DNA of 23,525 nt from JBOGJG01 sp050747825 (GCA_050747825.1 JBOGJG010000083.1:1-23525); one strand, 5' to 3'; positions 1-8,184 are shown, counted from the stretch's first letter. Notes: a model not told the origin generated them from the sequence alone. Numbers and translations: made by a program.

Positions 1-58
1 GCTCCAATTCCTCGCGGTCGGTTTGGTTCAGAGTGAGGGTCATGGGGCGTCGCGGCAT
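1..58 (-). CDS. IS630-family transposase, N-terminal fragment (runs off the window)
   Basis: Reading the minus strand from the ATG at 58 gives MPRRPMTLTLNQTDREELE, then the window ends. A basic start followed by a 'TLT..DREELE' segment is typical of the opening of IS630-family transposases, just before their helix-turn-helix. These enzymes are DDE transposases of the Tc1/mariner superfamily and insert at TA. A second in-frame ATG lies at 43. Only 19 residues are visible, so the family call rests largely on the adjoining DNA: the sequence upstream of the start ends at a CTAG and matches the terminal inverted repeat of the small element at 20454-20672. Whether the transposase is intact cannot be seen. 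Confidence 0.6.
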   Translation of the reverse strand, partial: MPRRPMTLTLNQTDREELE

Positions 59-117
59 AAACAGACGATAGCGCCTTTTTGTAAATAAATCCATTTATTT
101 ATGAGACACTACACTAG
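1..117 (-). mobile_element. End of an IS630-type insertion sequence (terminal repeat about 66-117)
   Basis: Reading inward on the minus strand from 117 shows CTAGTG, eight bases, CATAAATAA (103-95), a spacer, then GCGCTATCG (74-66) just upstream of the transposase start. The 34-bp arms of the element at 20454-20672 carry the same three blocks in the same order, with the same eight-base gap between the first two. CTAG at 114-117 fits IS630's known preference for inserting at CTAG with TA duplication. A local 9-bp palindrome (82-90 with 93-101) lies inside this end. The element interrupts the gene remnant that follows. Confidence 0.65.
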
Positions 118-340
118 CGTCACTGGAGGCCGAACACACGGCGGGATTTTTGCCTTTGCCGCCGGTCAGGTTCGGCCATTGGTTCTGGCCGAGCAAGAGG
201 CTCCGCGTGAAGCGGGTGGAACTTTTGCCGGGTTTAGTACACCGTTGGTCAATGATCTTGGAGCAGTCGCGTTTTGGGGACGAGTCGAAGGAAGCCCACG
301 TGATGAGGTGCTTTACCTTTTAAGAGAAGGGAACCATTAA
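118..340 (+). pseudogene. NxxGxxAF-repeat secreted protein, truncated by the IS
   Basis: About 74 residues remain. They contain the pattern 'GGIFAF...GQVRPLVLA' followed by 'GGTFAGFSTPLVNDLGAVAF', which fits the NxxGxxAF tandem-repeat family (N-D-L-G-A-V-A-F matches the motif exactly). Such proteins are usually hundreds of residues long, with a signal peptide and many repeats; only about one repeat survives, ending at a TAA at 338-340. The in-frame ATG at 101 lies inside the IS end, so it is not the native start. The function of the family is unknown. I infer the rest of the gene lies beyond the element, to the left of the window, or is lost. Confidence 0.6.
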
Positions 341-462
341 AGTCCGTGTCTTCCCAAATTCAGATGGTTCCGTTCTCTGCTCACAATAGTCGAGGTCAGC
401 CTGTCAGATATATGAGGCCCCCCTGTTTTACACATTTATTGCACTCAGGCAGGAGTTGATTT

Positions 463-1297
463 ATGGCCAAATGCTTACCTTCAGCTTTGCTCGTTTTCGG
501 TCTAATTCTCGGAAGGGCCGAGGCTCAATTTGTTTGCTATATACCTCAGGTAGTTGACGGACTTGATGACCAACAACACATCTTTGCGAGCACGATTTCC
601 TTTCTCAATTTGTCCACTACGTCTTCAGCAGCGGTGGTTATCGAACTCAAGGGAGATGATGGCAGTAGCTATAGAAGGCTGGGTGTAAGAGCGGTAAGCC
701 CCCCCGCCATTATGCAAAGGACGGCCAGCCGCCAGTTCGTTCTACCCCCGGGGGGAACGGAAATGGTTGGAACGCTGGGAGCTTTCGGAGCTGGAACGCT
801 GGAAACGTTCGGGATTGATGCTAGCGATCCGGTCACAGCTTGGGCTAAGATCGAATCGACCAGCGAAATCGGCGTGGTGGCGACCTTGCAGTACACAGAT
901 GCGATGACTGGCGATGTGATCACTTCTACCAGTGTTTCCGGAATCTTTAAAGCTCAAGTTCTCAACCATCGCCCTAAACGATTGCTCAGGACCTGATGGA
1001 ATCGCCCGAGGAGCGTCTACGGGTATCGCGCTGTTAAACCCATCGGAAACTGACAGCGCCGAAGTGGAGGTAAGCTTATTCAAGCAGGATGGCACTTCAA
1101 TAGGTACTCGATCCCTTGTCCTGGAGCCGCAGCACAAAATCGTTCAATTTTTCAACGAGGGAGACCTCTTCACCGATCTAGGCCGCTTCTGCGGCTCAGC
1201 GGAGATATCAAGCAGTTTGCCTTTAGCCATGACGATAGTTCGGGTAGATGACACCTACTGGAGTACGTTTCGGAGTTTCTCGTCCACTGAACAGTAA
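463..1297 (+). pseudogene. Exported protein of unknown function, split by a frameshift near 945-960
   Basis: The first part starts at ATG 463 after a good ribosome binding site (CAGGAG about seven bases upstream) and has a clear signal peptide (MAKCLPSALLVFGLILGRAEA). It reads to a stop at 996, but its last residues (VLNHRPKRLLRT) look out of frame. From about 945 the next frame continues sensibly (FSTIALNDCSGPDGIARG..) to the stop at 1297, including 'ALLNPSETDSAEVEVSLF', a beta-rich style echoing the first half. Joined, the product would be about 277 residues, a secreted all-beta protein of the kind seen in Acidobacteria. A single extra base, or loss of two, explains the break. A sequencing error is possible, but neighbouring genes are also broken. 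Confidence 0.6.
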
Positions 1298-1434
1298 GGT
1301 TGAGGAGGTCCAGACGGTTTTCAATGTCTTGTTTACTTCGTCAATTAATGGCCAATTCAGCCGTTGCTCTCTCCAAAGCTTTCTCACAGTGATCATGTAA
1401 AAATGACCCATCCAGGTTAAAAAATAGATGCCCG

Positions 1435-1471
1435 GATCAAGAGGCCTCTTTTTGGGGCCCCCCTCTTGATC
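1435..1471. repeat. Hairpin next to the start of the gene-fragment mosaic
   Basis: GATCAAGAGG (1435-1444) and CCTCTTGATC (1462-1471) are perfect 10-bp inverted repeats around a 17-base loop containing a T-run and GGGGCCCCCC. Outer CCCG and GGG extend the stem with one bulge. There is no trailing T-run on the plus strand, so it is not a convincing terminator. It sits about 20 bases before the recombinase fragment begins and may mark a junction or an old element end. Nothing else is recognisable in the gap 1298-1485. Confidence 0.5.
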
Positions 1472-1485
1472 GGGTACCTTATTAG

Positions 1486-1995
1486 CCCCGTAGGGCCGCA
1501 GTGGACGGCAAACTGGTCATTAATTCGCAGGAAGCAGAGATTGTCCGGCTCATCTTCCAGATCCTTGCGGCTTCGGCTTCGCTGGCCAAGGTCAGACTGG
1601 AGCTAAACGCAAGGGGAGCAAAGACCCGGAGCGGCAACAACTGGAGCAAAACTTCTATTGATAACGTGCTTCGAAATCCCGCTTACACTGGCAAGCTTCG
1701 CTATCACGGCAAGACCTATCCAGGTCAGCACGAAGGCATTATTGAGGAAGCTCTCTTCTATAAAGTGCAAGGCTTACACAAGACTCAAACCCACGTCTTC
1801 ACCCGCCAGAAAAGAATCTATCTGCTTCGCGGCCTACCTCGATGCGCTGATTGCGGCTCAATGATGACTCCTCACTACACGAAGAAAAAGAACAAGGACG
1901 GCTATAAGAATTACTTCTATTATCGCTGCTCAAAAACCATGCATCACGACAAGACCATCTGCAAGATCCGGCAGATCGGAGCGGAGGAAGTTGAA
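1486..1995 (+). pseudogene. Large serine recombinase fragment (Recombinase domain plus zinc ribbon)
   Basis: An open frame begins after a TAG at 1483 and reads 'VDGKLVINSQEAEIVRLIF', then 'ARGAKTRSGNNWSKTSIDNVLRNPAYTGKL', the central Recombinase domain of large serine integrases. Next comes a zinc ribbon with CADC and a later pair of cysteines in 'YYRCSK...TICKIRQ'. The roughly 150-residue N-terminal resolvase domain with the catalytic serine is missing, and so is the C-terminal coiled-coil region. After GAEEVE the frame runs directly into collagen-like PPGPQGPAG, which does not belong to this family. This is a dead fragment, catalytically inactive, left by recombination or a deletion. There is no plausible start codon context; GTG at 1501 is only the first available. 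Confidence 0.8.
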
Positions 1996-2772
1996 CCCCC
2001 AGGCCCGCAGGGGCCGGCGGGACTCGGAATCGATCCGTCGACCGGCAACCTGCTGGCCGCAGACGGCAATTTCACCGGCGACGTGGGCGTGGGAGGACAA
2101 CTGTTCGGCACCCAGATCAATGCCTCCAACGGTTTTTTCACCGAAGGCAGCGTTGCCGCTACCTACCAGCGGCAGCTTCCAGGGCGACGTCCAAATCGTG
2201 GGCGGCAACCTGACCGCCACCAACGGAACCGGCTTTTTCAAAGGCGTGAGCATTGAAGGTGATCTGTTCGTCACGCAGGTTAATGCTTCCGGTGGTTTGG
2301 GTACCGCCGGTAGCCTTTCCGCCGCCAACGGGAACTTCTCGGGCGACGTCCAAATCGTAGGCGGCAGCCTGAACGCCATTTCTTCCGGAAACGGCTTTTT
2401 TGCCGGTAACCTTGGCGTCGGGGGAGAATTGTCCGCCACCGACATCATCTCTCAGACCCTGCGTGTGTCCGGCACGAAAAACGCGGTCATCGACACGCCT
2501 TCTTACGGTCGGCGGCTGACGTATGCCGATGAATCGGCCGAAGTCTACTTTTTTGATCGAGGCCAGGGCCAACTCGTTAACGGGCAGGCCACGATCGAAT
2601 TGGATCCGATCTTTTTGGAAACCGTGACCATCGATGCCCGGCATCCGATGCTCGTCCAGGTCACCCTGACGGCAGACTGCAGGGGGATCTTCGTTGAACC
2701 CGGCACGCGCTCATTCACTGTCCGTGAGCTACAGGGCGGCAGGTCGAACGCGACCTTCTCCTGGGAAGTGTG
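1996..2772 (+). pseudogene. Collagen/tail-fibre-like protein remnant, frameshifted near 2164
   Basis: The sequence opens with PPGPQGPAGLGIDPSTGN, a short collagen-like stretch. Beta-helix-like repeats follow: 'GDVGVGGQLFGTQINASNGFF', 'GDVQIVGGNLTATNGTGFF' and 'GDVQIVGGSLNAISSGNGFF'. Then comes a conserved C-terminal segment (SGTKNAVIDTPSYGRRL, QATIELDPIFLETV, FTVRELQGGRSN) found in secreted bacterial proteins of this type. The frame changes near 2164, where one extra T in ACC-T-ACCAGC explains the shift. The start is replaced by the recombinase fragment and the end dissolves near 2770 into antisense larE sequence. Such proteins are probably cell-surface or fibre-like; their function is unknown. 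Confidence 0.65.
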
Positions 2773-2774
2773 CC

Positions 2775-2979
2775 GGCGGGCAAAGCCGGAGGCGAGTTCC
2801 TTCTGCATCTCGGAAACGGAAGGGGAAATTGCGGTCACGGCACGGGCGCGCTCGCCCAGCACCCGGTTGGCGATAAAGGCCAGGTAGGAGCTGTCCACGC
2901 CGCCGCTGAAGGCAATGATGGCCGATTGAAAACGGCCGATCCGGGCGATCAGGTCTCGTTCCTTCTCCTCGGCAGTCAT
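2775..2979 (-). pseudogene. larE: LarE (sacrificial sulfur transferase) 5' fragment
   Basis: From ATG 2979 the minus strand reads about 69 residues of the LarE N-terminus: DLIARIGRFQSAIIAFSGGVDSS, with the PP-loop SGGVDS at residues 25-30, then 'GERARAVTAISPSVSEMQKELASGFARR'. Intact LarE is about 270 residues; it adenylates and donates sulfur to build the nickel-pincer cofactor of lactate racemase-like enzymes. Beyond about 2775 the frame runs on as nonsense antisense to the collagen-like gene, so the catalytic C-terminal half, including its sulfur-donor cysteine region, is absent. The native start and a promoter-like TAGAAT remain upstream, so a short product could still be made. No larB or larC is in the window. 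Confidence 0.75.
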
Positions 2980-2985
2980 GAGGCG

Positions 2986-2991
2986 ATTCTA
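2986..2991 (-). promoter_or_regulatory. -10-like element TAGAAT before the larE fragment
   Basis: TAGAAT on the minus strand ends six bases before the ATG at 2979, and no ribosome binding site lies between them. Transcription would begin at about the start codon, implying a leaderless message. No clear -35 is seen. The placement resembles that of several other genes here. Confidence 0.4.
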
Positions 2992-3052
2992 CCACAGCCC
3001 CTGTCCGAGCCGGACGGCAGGCCCGGAGTTTCTTAACTCCCGTCCCAGTGCC

Positions 3053-3586
3053 TATGCTACTATAAGTGCGCGCTCCGCCACGCCGGTGAACGTGACCATC
3101 CTGAGGAACATAGGGTTCGGCTCATATGCATTTCGCCCCGATTTAGTTCAAGGCATCCCCTTGTATCTCGACGATCCAGCTGCACCAGGAGGAAGGCGCT
3201 TCAACAACACCCCGGTTGCTGGTAATTCAAGGCAGGTTGGGCCGTTCCTCGTCCCAATGGATCTTCGGCAGGGCAGCCTCGGACGCAATGCTTTACGAGG
3301 GTTTCCTGTTTGGCAAGTGGACTTCGCAGTTCGCCGTCAGTTCAATTTCACCGAGAGGCTCAACCTGCAAATCAAGGCGGAGGTCTTCAATATCTTCAAC
3401 CATCCCAACTTCGGAGATCCGGTTGGTAGTCTTGGTAGCAACCTTCCCACTAATTCTCAATTCGGGCGTTCACCCTCGATGCTGGGAAGAAGTCTAGGAA
3501 GCGGCGGACTTTCAGGAGGCTTCAACCCCCTCTACCAGATCGGCGGTCCACGCTCGATCTAACTGGCACTGAAGCTGCAGTTCTAG
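3053..3586 (+). pseudogene. TonB-dependent receptor (OAR-like), C-terminal fragment with nonsense codon
   Basis: From about 3053 the frame reads SARSATPVNVTILRN, then 'FRPDLVQGIPLYLDDPAAPGGRRFN', then 'GSLGRNALRGFPVWQVDFAVRRQFNFTERLNLQIKAE' style strands and FNIFNHPNFGDP. This is the C-terminal barrel of the carboxypeptidase-regulatory-like TonB receptors abundant in Acidobacteria. Only about 175 residues of a usual 1000-1200 remain, with no plug or signal peptide. The frame hits TAA at 3560-3562 after IGGPRSI but continues in frame as LALKLQF and a TAG at 3584. Family members end in strands like 'GGPRSIQLALKLQF', so the TAA is most simply a C-to-T change from CAA (Gln). Confidence 0.8.
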
Positions 3587-3660
3587 AGGAAATGAAACAG
3601 ATGCAGAATCAATGGGGGCACGCTGGACAGTTAAACAATCCAAAGAAGGTTTCGGGTCTT

Positions 3661-4194
3661 ATGAAGATTCAGAAGAGTATACAACTGCTTTTACTAATCG
3701 TTGCTATCGGCTTGTTTTTTTCTGAGGCAGTGGGCCAAGTCGTTGAAACCTCGTCAGGGAAGGTTGAATTTATCGGTCTTAAAAAATGGACTCCGAAAGC
3801 TATTCAAGAGAAATTGGGATACAGTTCGTCCGACCAGCTACATTACTGCGCCGCTGAACTGAAGAAAATCGGGTTCCCCGAATCTTCGGTCATGGCATAT
3901 CGAGAAGACGGGAAAAGATACACGGTGATTACCGTGGTTGAACCGCAGAGAGTTGGCCAGATCCAATACAGGCCCAAACCACTTAGTTCGCTGCGTACGC
4001 CTGATGAATGGCGTGATCTGATTCAGCTTGTTGAAGAAAAGAAACATTTGAATGGACTGCTGAATTACGGCAGCACCTTGAAACAAGGTGTGAGCACCAT
4101 CAATCCCGAGATACCGGCCGAGCCTTGGTGCAAGTTGCTACAACAACGTCGAAGTAATAAGGACTATCTCGTGTGTATCGGGACTGAATCTTAG
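3661..4194 (+). CDS. Exported protein of unknown function (177 aa)
   Basis: I place the start at ATG 3661 because the protein then opens with a classic signal peptide (MKIQKSIQLLLLIVAIGLFFSEAVGQ); an upstream ATG at 3592 would add 23 polar residues before it and overlaps the tail of the receptor fragment. The mature part begins VEFIGLKKWTPKAIQEKLG, followed by a segment with CAAELKKIGFPESSV and 'RYTVITVVEP'. The helix-strand rhythm (G-x-K-x-W/T-x-x-x-I-x-x-x-L, then a strand after a Gly) is weakly reminiscent of a POTRA-like fold, but I do not recognise the family. The last 60 residues look degenerate. It stops 33 bases before the next, also exported, protein and may share its transcript. Confidence 0.6.
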   Translation: MKIQKSIQLLLLIVAIGLFFSEAVGQVVETSSGKVEFIGLKKWTPKAIQEKLGYSSSDQLHYCAAELKKIGFPESSVMAYREDGKRYTVITVVEPQRVGQIQYRPKPLSSLRTPDEWRDLIQLVEEKKHLNGLLNYGSTLKQGVSTINPEIPAEPWCKLLQQRRSNKDYLVCIGTES

Positions 4195-4208
4195 CCTGAT
4201 CGCTATGT

Positions 4209-4214
4209 TATTAT
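4209..4214 (+). promoter_or_regulatory. -10-like element TATTAT before the dihaem HEAT gene
   Basis: TATTAT ends 13 bases before the ATG at 4228, within the 33-base gap after the preceding gene. No -35 or ribosome binding site is convincing, so the start is either near-leaderless or served by read-through. Confidence 0.3.
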
Positions 4215-4227
4215 CGCCTCAAGTATC

Positions 4228-7200
4228 ATGATTCGGGTTCTTTGCCTATCCTTCGTTTTGGTTTCCTCACTGGCGCTTGGGTTTGTAGCGGTCTCTTCGG
4301 ATGGCTTTGAGGTGGCTTACGAGTTCCAGGGTACGCAGGCCGTCCATGAGATCGAACTGCCAACGGGCGATCTCCATTCGATCACCTGGTCCCTTCCATC
4401 GCTTTCCACTCTGGAGAAGCAGGACCGGGTCAAGCTGCGCGCCCGCGATGGGGAGGGGAAGCTCTTCGAAAAGAGGCTGGTTTCGGGTGACGCAGATTTC
4501 TATTCTTCCTTCAAGGTGCGCTCCGGCATTCTTCATCTGGAAATCAGTTCAGACAAGGATGTGTTGCCTCCTTACACTGTGCGCATTGTAAGATGGCGGC
4601 TCCCCTCGAATGCGGAAGCCCTGGTGGAATCGGAACCCAACGACTCCTGGCAGCAAGCTAATCCAATTGAGTTGGGGAAGACCGTCTGGGCCGGTGGAGA
4701 CGATCAGCCCTATTTCCCGCTCCCGGGACAATCTTCGAAAGAGCTCATGGAAGCGGGGGCGGACTGGTATCGGTTCGATTACCAGGACAGCCGTTCGCAA
4801 CTGGTCTACTTCTGGCTTGATCTCTTAGACCGGGACAATATCCCGGTAGATCTCTCAGTCTTTCAGGAGTCCGGAGGCGAGCTCGTATCTTATGAGGAGG
4901 GCACCGATCCGGTGACACCTCCCCATGAAGTGCAGGCCATGCACGGCAACAAATTTACGACTCGCGTGCTGCGCCGGCCGGGCCGCTATTACCTGCGCGT
5001 GCTCTCGCATCATCCTTCCTATCAGTTGAAGACGGCCCAATATGCTTTGCCCCCTTATACGGATCCTCGACAGGCTGTTGTCACGGCCGTTGATTATGTG
5101 ATCAGCGCTGGTGACTCCTGGCACGCCAACACTCCTCGCAAGGGAGGTGTATTCGATCGCATCTCCAACTACCATCATGAGACTTCGCTGTGCGTGGCTT
5201 GCCATCCGACGCACTTCAGCCTGCGCGCTCAGCTTCACGCCGCCCGCAATGGGTACCGCGTCCGCCAGCGGCCTCAAGTGCTTTTTCTGACCGAGCGTTT
5301 TTACAACAATCCCACGCCTTTTTACGGGCACTCCTCGCCGGATGGGCCGGCAGCTTCATGGACGCGCGTGATCAGCGCGCCGGCCAATGTGCTGTCCCGT
5401 ATGGGGGCCCTCATCACGATCTACGAGCAGGAACTGAGTCGAGAGAATCGAAACCGCTTCTTGCAGGGAATCGGCGAGTATCTCAAGCTCTACTACAAGG
5501 ATCGCGACGAACTTCCACCGGACGAAACCAACGGCAACCAGCCCCTGGTTTCGACCTTCGAGGTGGCCTGGTATAGCTGGGAAGTGCTGAACGAACTGCA
5601 CCGGAGGCTGGGCGAGCACGAGTATGCCGCCTGCCGCGACCGCATCCGCCGCTTGGTCGAGAAGGTCGAGCCTAAGAACATGATCGACCTTTGCTATCAG
5701 ACGCTGGGCTTGATTTCCATGGATCGGGAAGCCTACAGCGACAGAATCCGGCGTAACAGTGAGCGCATCATTGGCTATCAGAGGTCCAGCGGGCAATGGG
5801 CGGCCACTTTCGAGCCCGACGATCCTGAGGCGGAATTCCAGACCGGTCACTGTCTGTGGACTCTGGCCGTGGCAGGTTACTCCCCTGAGCATCCGGCCGT
5901 CGCCAAAGGAGTGGACTACCTTTTGAAGCGCCAGCAGGAATTCGGAGGCTGGTTCGACCCGCTGCAGTCCTACGAAAACTTCAGCACGCCTTTTCGGGAA
6001 AGCCAGATGGCGGTGCTGGCGCTGTCCGAGCTGTATCCATCGCAAGAGGACGAGCTCCAAGTTCCAGGTTCCAAGTTCAATCTGGATTTTTCGCGGCCGG
6101 ACCTTCTTCTGAGTCAGCTCGATGATGTCTGGCAACCGGTGGAGGATGCTCTGTTGGCGGATATTCTGAAGGCTCTGGTGCATCCTGAACCGCAGGTCCG
6201 GGCAGCGGCCGCGACGTCTCTGGGACGCGTCTCAAAGGAGGCCGGTGTGCCGGAGCTTGCGGGGGCGCTGGGAGATTCCAGCAAGTCCGTGCAGAGAGCG
6301 GCTGCCTGGGCGCTGCGCCAGATTTACAATCGCACCGGCCAAGGCGGGGCGGAAATTGCCCGCGCTCTCGAGAGTTCCAATGAGCGAGTTCGCTGGAGCG
6401 CCAGTCGCATCTTCGCCCAGCATTTTTCAGAAGTGGCCAAAAACACGGAGATATCGAAAGGGCTCTTGGCACTGGCATCCGACCCGGTGGCCGCCATCCG
6501 CATCCAGGCGCTCAAGGGAATGTGGCAGCTCTGGCACTGGACGGCAGACCAGGATCTCAAATCCAGGATCGAGGACCTCTACCTGGCGCGCCTGGCCGCC
6601 GAAGAGGATCAGCGGGTGCTTACCAATTTGCGCCAAGGCCTGTACATCCTGGCCGATCAGAATATTCGATATCTGTACAACAACTGGATTCCTTCACTGG
6701 CTGCCGAGTCGGATCGCGACCAGGCTGTGCTGGGGCGCTTGGCGCTGGAAAGCCGTCTGGCCGGGAAGCTGGCGCGGGCGCTGCAGTCCGATAATTCCAG
6801 GCTGAGACAGAATGTCCTGTTGGCTCTCTCCGATTTTCACCTGCGGGCGCCTGATGCTTACGAGCTGGAAAGGGAGCCTGAGCCTCGGCAGGCGGCTCTG
6901 TATACCCGCATCGGTAATGACATTGAAACGGTCAAGTTCTTCGGGACGAGCGCTGATTTGATGACCGAGGCTCTGCTGCCGCTCCTGCGCTCCGATGACC
7001 TGGAAACTCGCCGGCTGGCGGCCCGCGTGGCTTTTACGGTGCGTGAAGATCAGGTAAAGCCCGACTATGGGGCAAACCGGAAATACGGGTTGGGAGACGT
7101 TATTCGGCTGGCGGGCCCCTACGAGGCCAGGGTGAAGATGGCTGATGTGATGCTGGGACTGCTCAACTCAGAGGATCCGGCGCTGCGCGCGATAACCGGG

Positions 7201-8184
7201 CGCGTGCGCAAATCATTTACGCCGCTGCTGGATGATGACAACAAGGGCCGATTTGCCGCTACTGTGGGAGAGCTCTTGCAATCTCCCTATAAAGAAGCCC
7301 GTGCCGCTGCCTGGGATTTAATCGGAAGGACAGGTTCGGAGCTCGCGGCTGGAGGTCTCGAGGAGAAGGTCCACCGTGCCTTTATAGTGCCGCAGGAGGA
7401 GGAGCCGGCTTCCTTCCTGGCCCTCCCAGTCTTTCCCTCTCTGCTCGACCAGCGTGATGTCCAGATGAAGATTTATCGATCGTTGGCTTCGGAGAATATC
7501 GAGATCTTCCGTGCGGCTTTGCAACTGTGTTTAGATGCGCCTCAACTCGAGAAAGTGCCCTTCATCTCGCGAAGGCTCATGGGAGCGTTTGTCACCTCTG
7601 ACATAGAGAAAGAAAAGGCCATTCTGTCGCTGGCTTCTTCCGAGCCCAAGTACCTCGAGGACCTGCGGGTGATCAGTCTGGTCAGCAACAGTTTGGATGA
7701 TGAGGATGTGAGCTTGTCCGGGAGTGCTCTGGGGCTGGTGCGCAAACACGAAGCCCTGCAGGAGATCCCGGCTGTGGCAGAAGCTCTGGCCCGTCGAAAT
7801 GAAGGCGCGGCCGGCGTTCGGGTGAAGCTGCCTGATTTCGAGCTTTTCCAAAGGACAGTGCAACCGATCCTTGAGACCGTGGGCAGCGACGGCAAGGCTT
7901 GCGTCAACTGCCATCGTTCGCATGCCATCCTGAGCCTGACGCCGCCTAGTGCGCAGGGGACGACAACCGAAGAGCAAGTGCGCGAGCACTACCGTGCGGC
8001 CCTGCGAGTGATCGATCTGCTGGAACCGGAGAAGAGTCTGATTCTGAGGAAGCCGACCAGCAGTTCCGAAGCGGAGGGAGTCCTTTCCACGACTCCCAAT
8101 TCTCACGGCGGCGGAGTGCGCTGGGAGAAGGATTCGCCCGCCTACCGGACCATCCTGGAGTGGATTCAGAGCGCCTTTCGGTAG
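4228..8184 (+). CDS. Giant exported dihaem c-type protein with cyclase-like barrel and HEAT repeats (1318 aa)
   Basis: A signal peptide (residues 1-21) sends it to the periplasm. Residues about 130-280 resemble a PPC-type beta domain (EPNDSWQQANPIELG, ADWYRF, GRYYLRV). A first haem site, C322-V-A-C325-H326, follows. Residues about 370-610 form helical repeats like those of terpene-cyclase/prenyltransferase barrels (SGQWAATF, FQTGHCLWTLAVAGYSPEHP, QEFGGWFDP). Residues about 630-1190 are HEAT repeats (VHPEPQVRAAAATSLGRV, DSSKSVQRAAAWALRQI). The C-terminus (about 1200-1318) is a planctomycete-type cytochrome c segment with C1225-V-N-C1228-H1229 and SHGGGVRWEKDSPAYRTILEWI. Covalent haem attachment is expected from the motifs; substrate and partners are unknown. 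It may be a redox scaffold or an oxidoreductase subunit acting on a periplasmic substrate. Domain assignments by eye; the haem sites are the firmest part. Confidence 0.8.
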   Translation: MIRVLCLSFVLVSSLALGFVAVSSDGFEVAYEFQGTQAVHEIELPTGDLHSITWSLPSLSTLEKQDRVKLRARDGEGKLFEKRLVSGDADFYSSFKVRSGILHLEISSDKDVLPPYTVRIVRWRLPSNAEALVESEPNDSWQQANPIELGKTVWAGGDDQPYFPLPGQSSKELMEAGADWYRFDYQDSRSQLVYFWLDLLDRDNIPVDLSVFQESGGELVSYEEGTDPVTPPHEVQAMHGNKFTTRVLRRPGRYYLRVLSHHPSYQLKTAQYALPPYTDPRQAVVTAVDYVISAGDSWHANTPRKGGVFDRISNYHHETSLCVACHPTHFSLRAQLHAARNGYRVRQRPQVLFLTERFYNNPTPFYGHSSPDGPAASWTRVISAPANVLSRMGALITIYEQELSRENRNRFLQGIGEYLKLYYKDRDELPPDETNGNQPLVSTFEVAWYSWEVLNELHRRLGEHEYAACRDRIRRLVEKVEPKNMIDLCYQTLGLISMDREAYSDRIRRNSERIIGYQRSSGQWAATFEPDDPEAEFQTGHCLWTLAVAGYSPEHPAVAKGVDYLLKRQQEFGGWFDPLQSYENFSTPFRESQMAVLALSELYPSQEDELQVPGSKFNLDFSRPDLLLSQLDDVWQPVEDALLADILKALVHPEPQVRAAAATSLGRVSKEAGVPELAGALGDSSKSVQRAAAWALRQIYNRTGQGGAEIARALESSNERVRWSASRIFAQHFSEVAKNTEISKGLLALASDPVAAIRIQALKGMWQLWHWTADQDLKSRIEDLYLARLAAEEDQRVLTNLRQGLYILADQNIRYLYNNWIPSLAAESDRDQAVLGRLALESRLAGKLARALQSDNSRLRQNVLLALSDFHLRAPDAYELEREPEPRQAALYTRIGNDIETVKFFGTSADLMTEALLPLLRSDDLETRRLAARVAFTVREDQVKPDYGANRKYGLGDVIRLAGPYEARVKMADVMLGLLNSEDPALRAITGRVRKSFTPLLDDDNKGRFAATVGELLQSPYKEARAAAWDLIGRTGSELAAGGLEEKVHRAFIVPQEEEPASFLALPVFPSLLDQRDVQMKIYRSLASENIEIFRAALQLCLDAPQLEKVPFISRRLMGAFVTSDIEKEKAILSLASSEPKYLEDLRVISLVSNSLDDEDVSLSGSALGLVRKHEALQEIPAVAEALARRNEGAAGVRVKLPDFELFQRTVQPILETVGSDGKACVNCHRSHAILSLTPPSAQGTTTEEQVREHYRAALRVIDLLEPEKSLILRKPTSSSEAEGVLSTTPNSHGGGVRWEKDSPAYRTILEWIQSAFR

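Noticed and set aside
82..101. A stand-alone operator (9-bp palindrome TAAATAAAT/ATTTATTTA)
   Set aside because: It lies wholly within the IS630-type end and matches part of the MITE arm, so no separate regulator site is needed.
101..340. A complete small gene starting at ATG 101
   Set aside because: That ATG lies inside the IS end; the coding remnant begins only after the CTAG at 114-117.
1435..1471. Rho-independent terminator
   Set aside because: The stem is good, but no T-run follows it on either strand.
5356..6183. A 275-aa minus-strand gene inside the dihaem gene
   Set aside because: It is antisense to a clearly conserved coding frame and shows no recognisable protein features.
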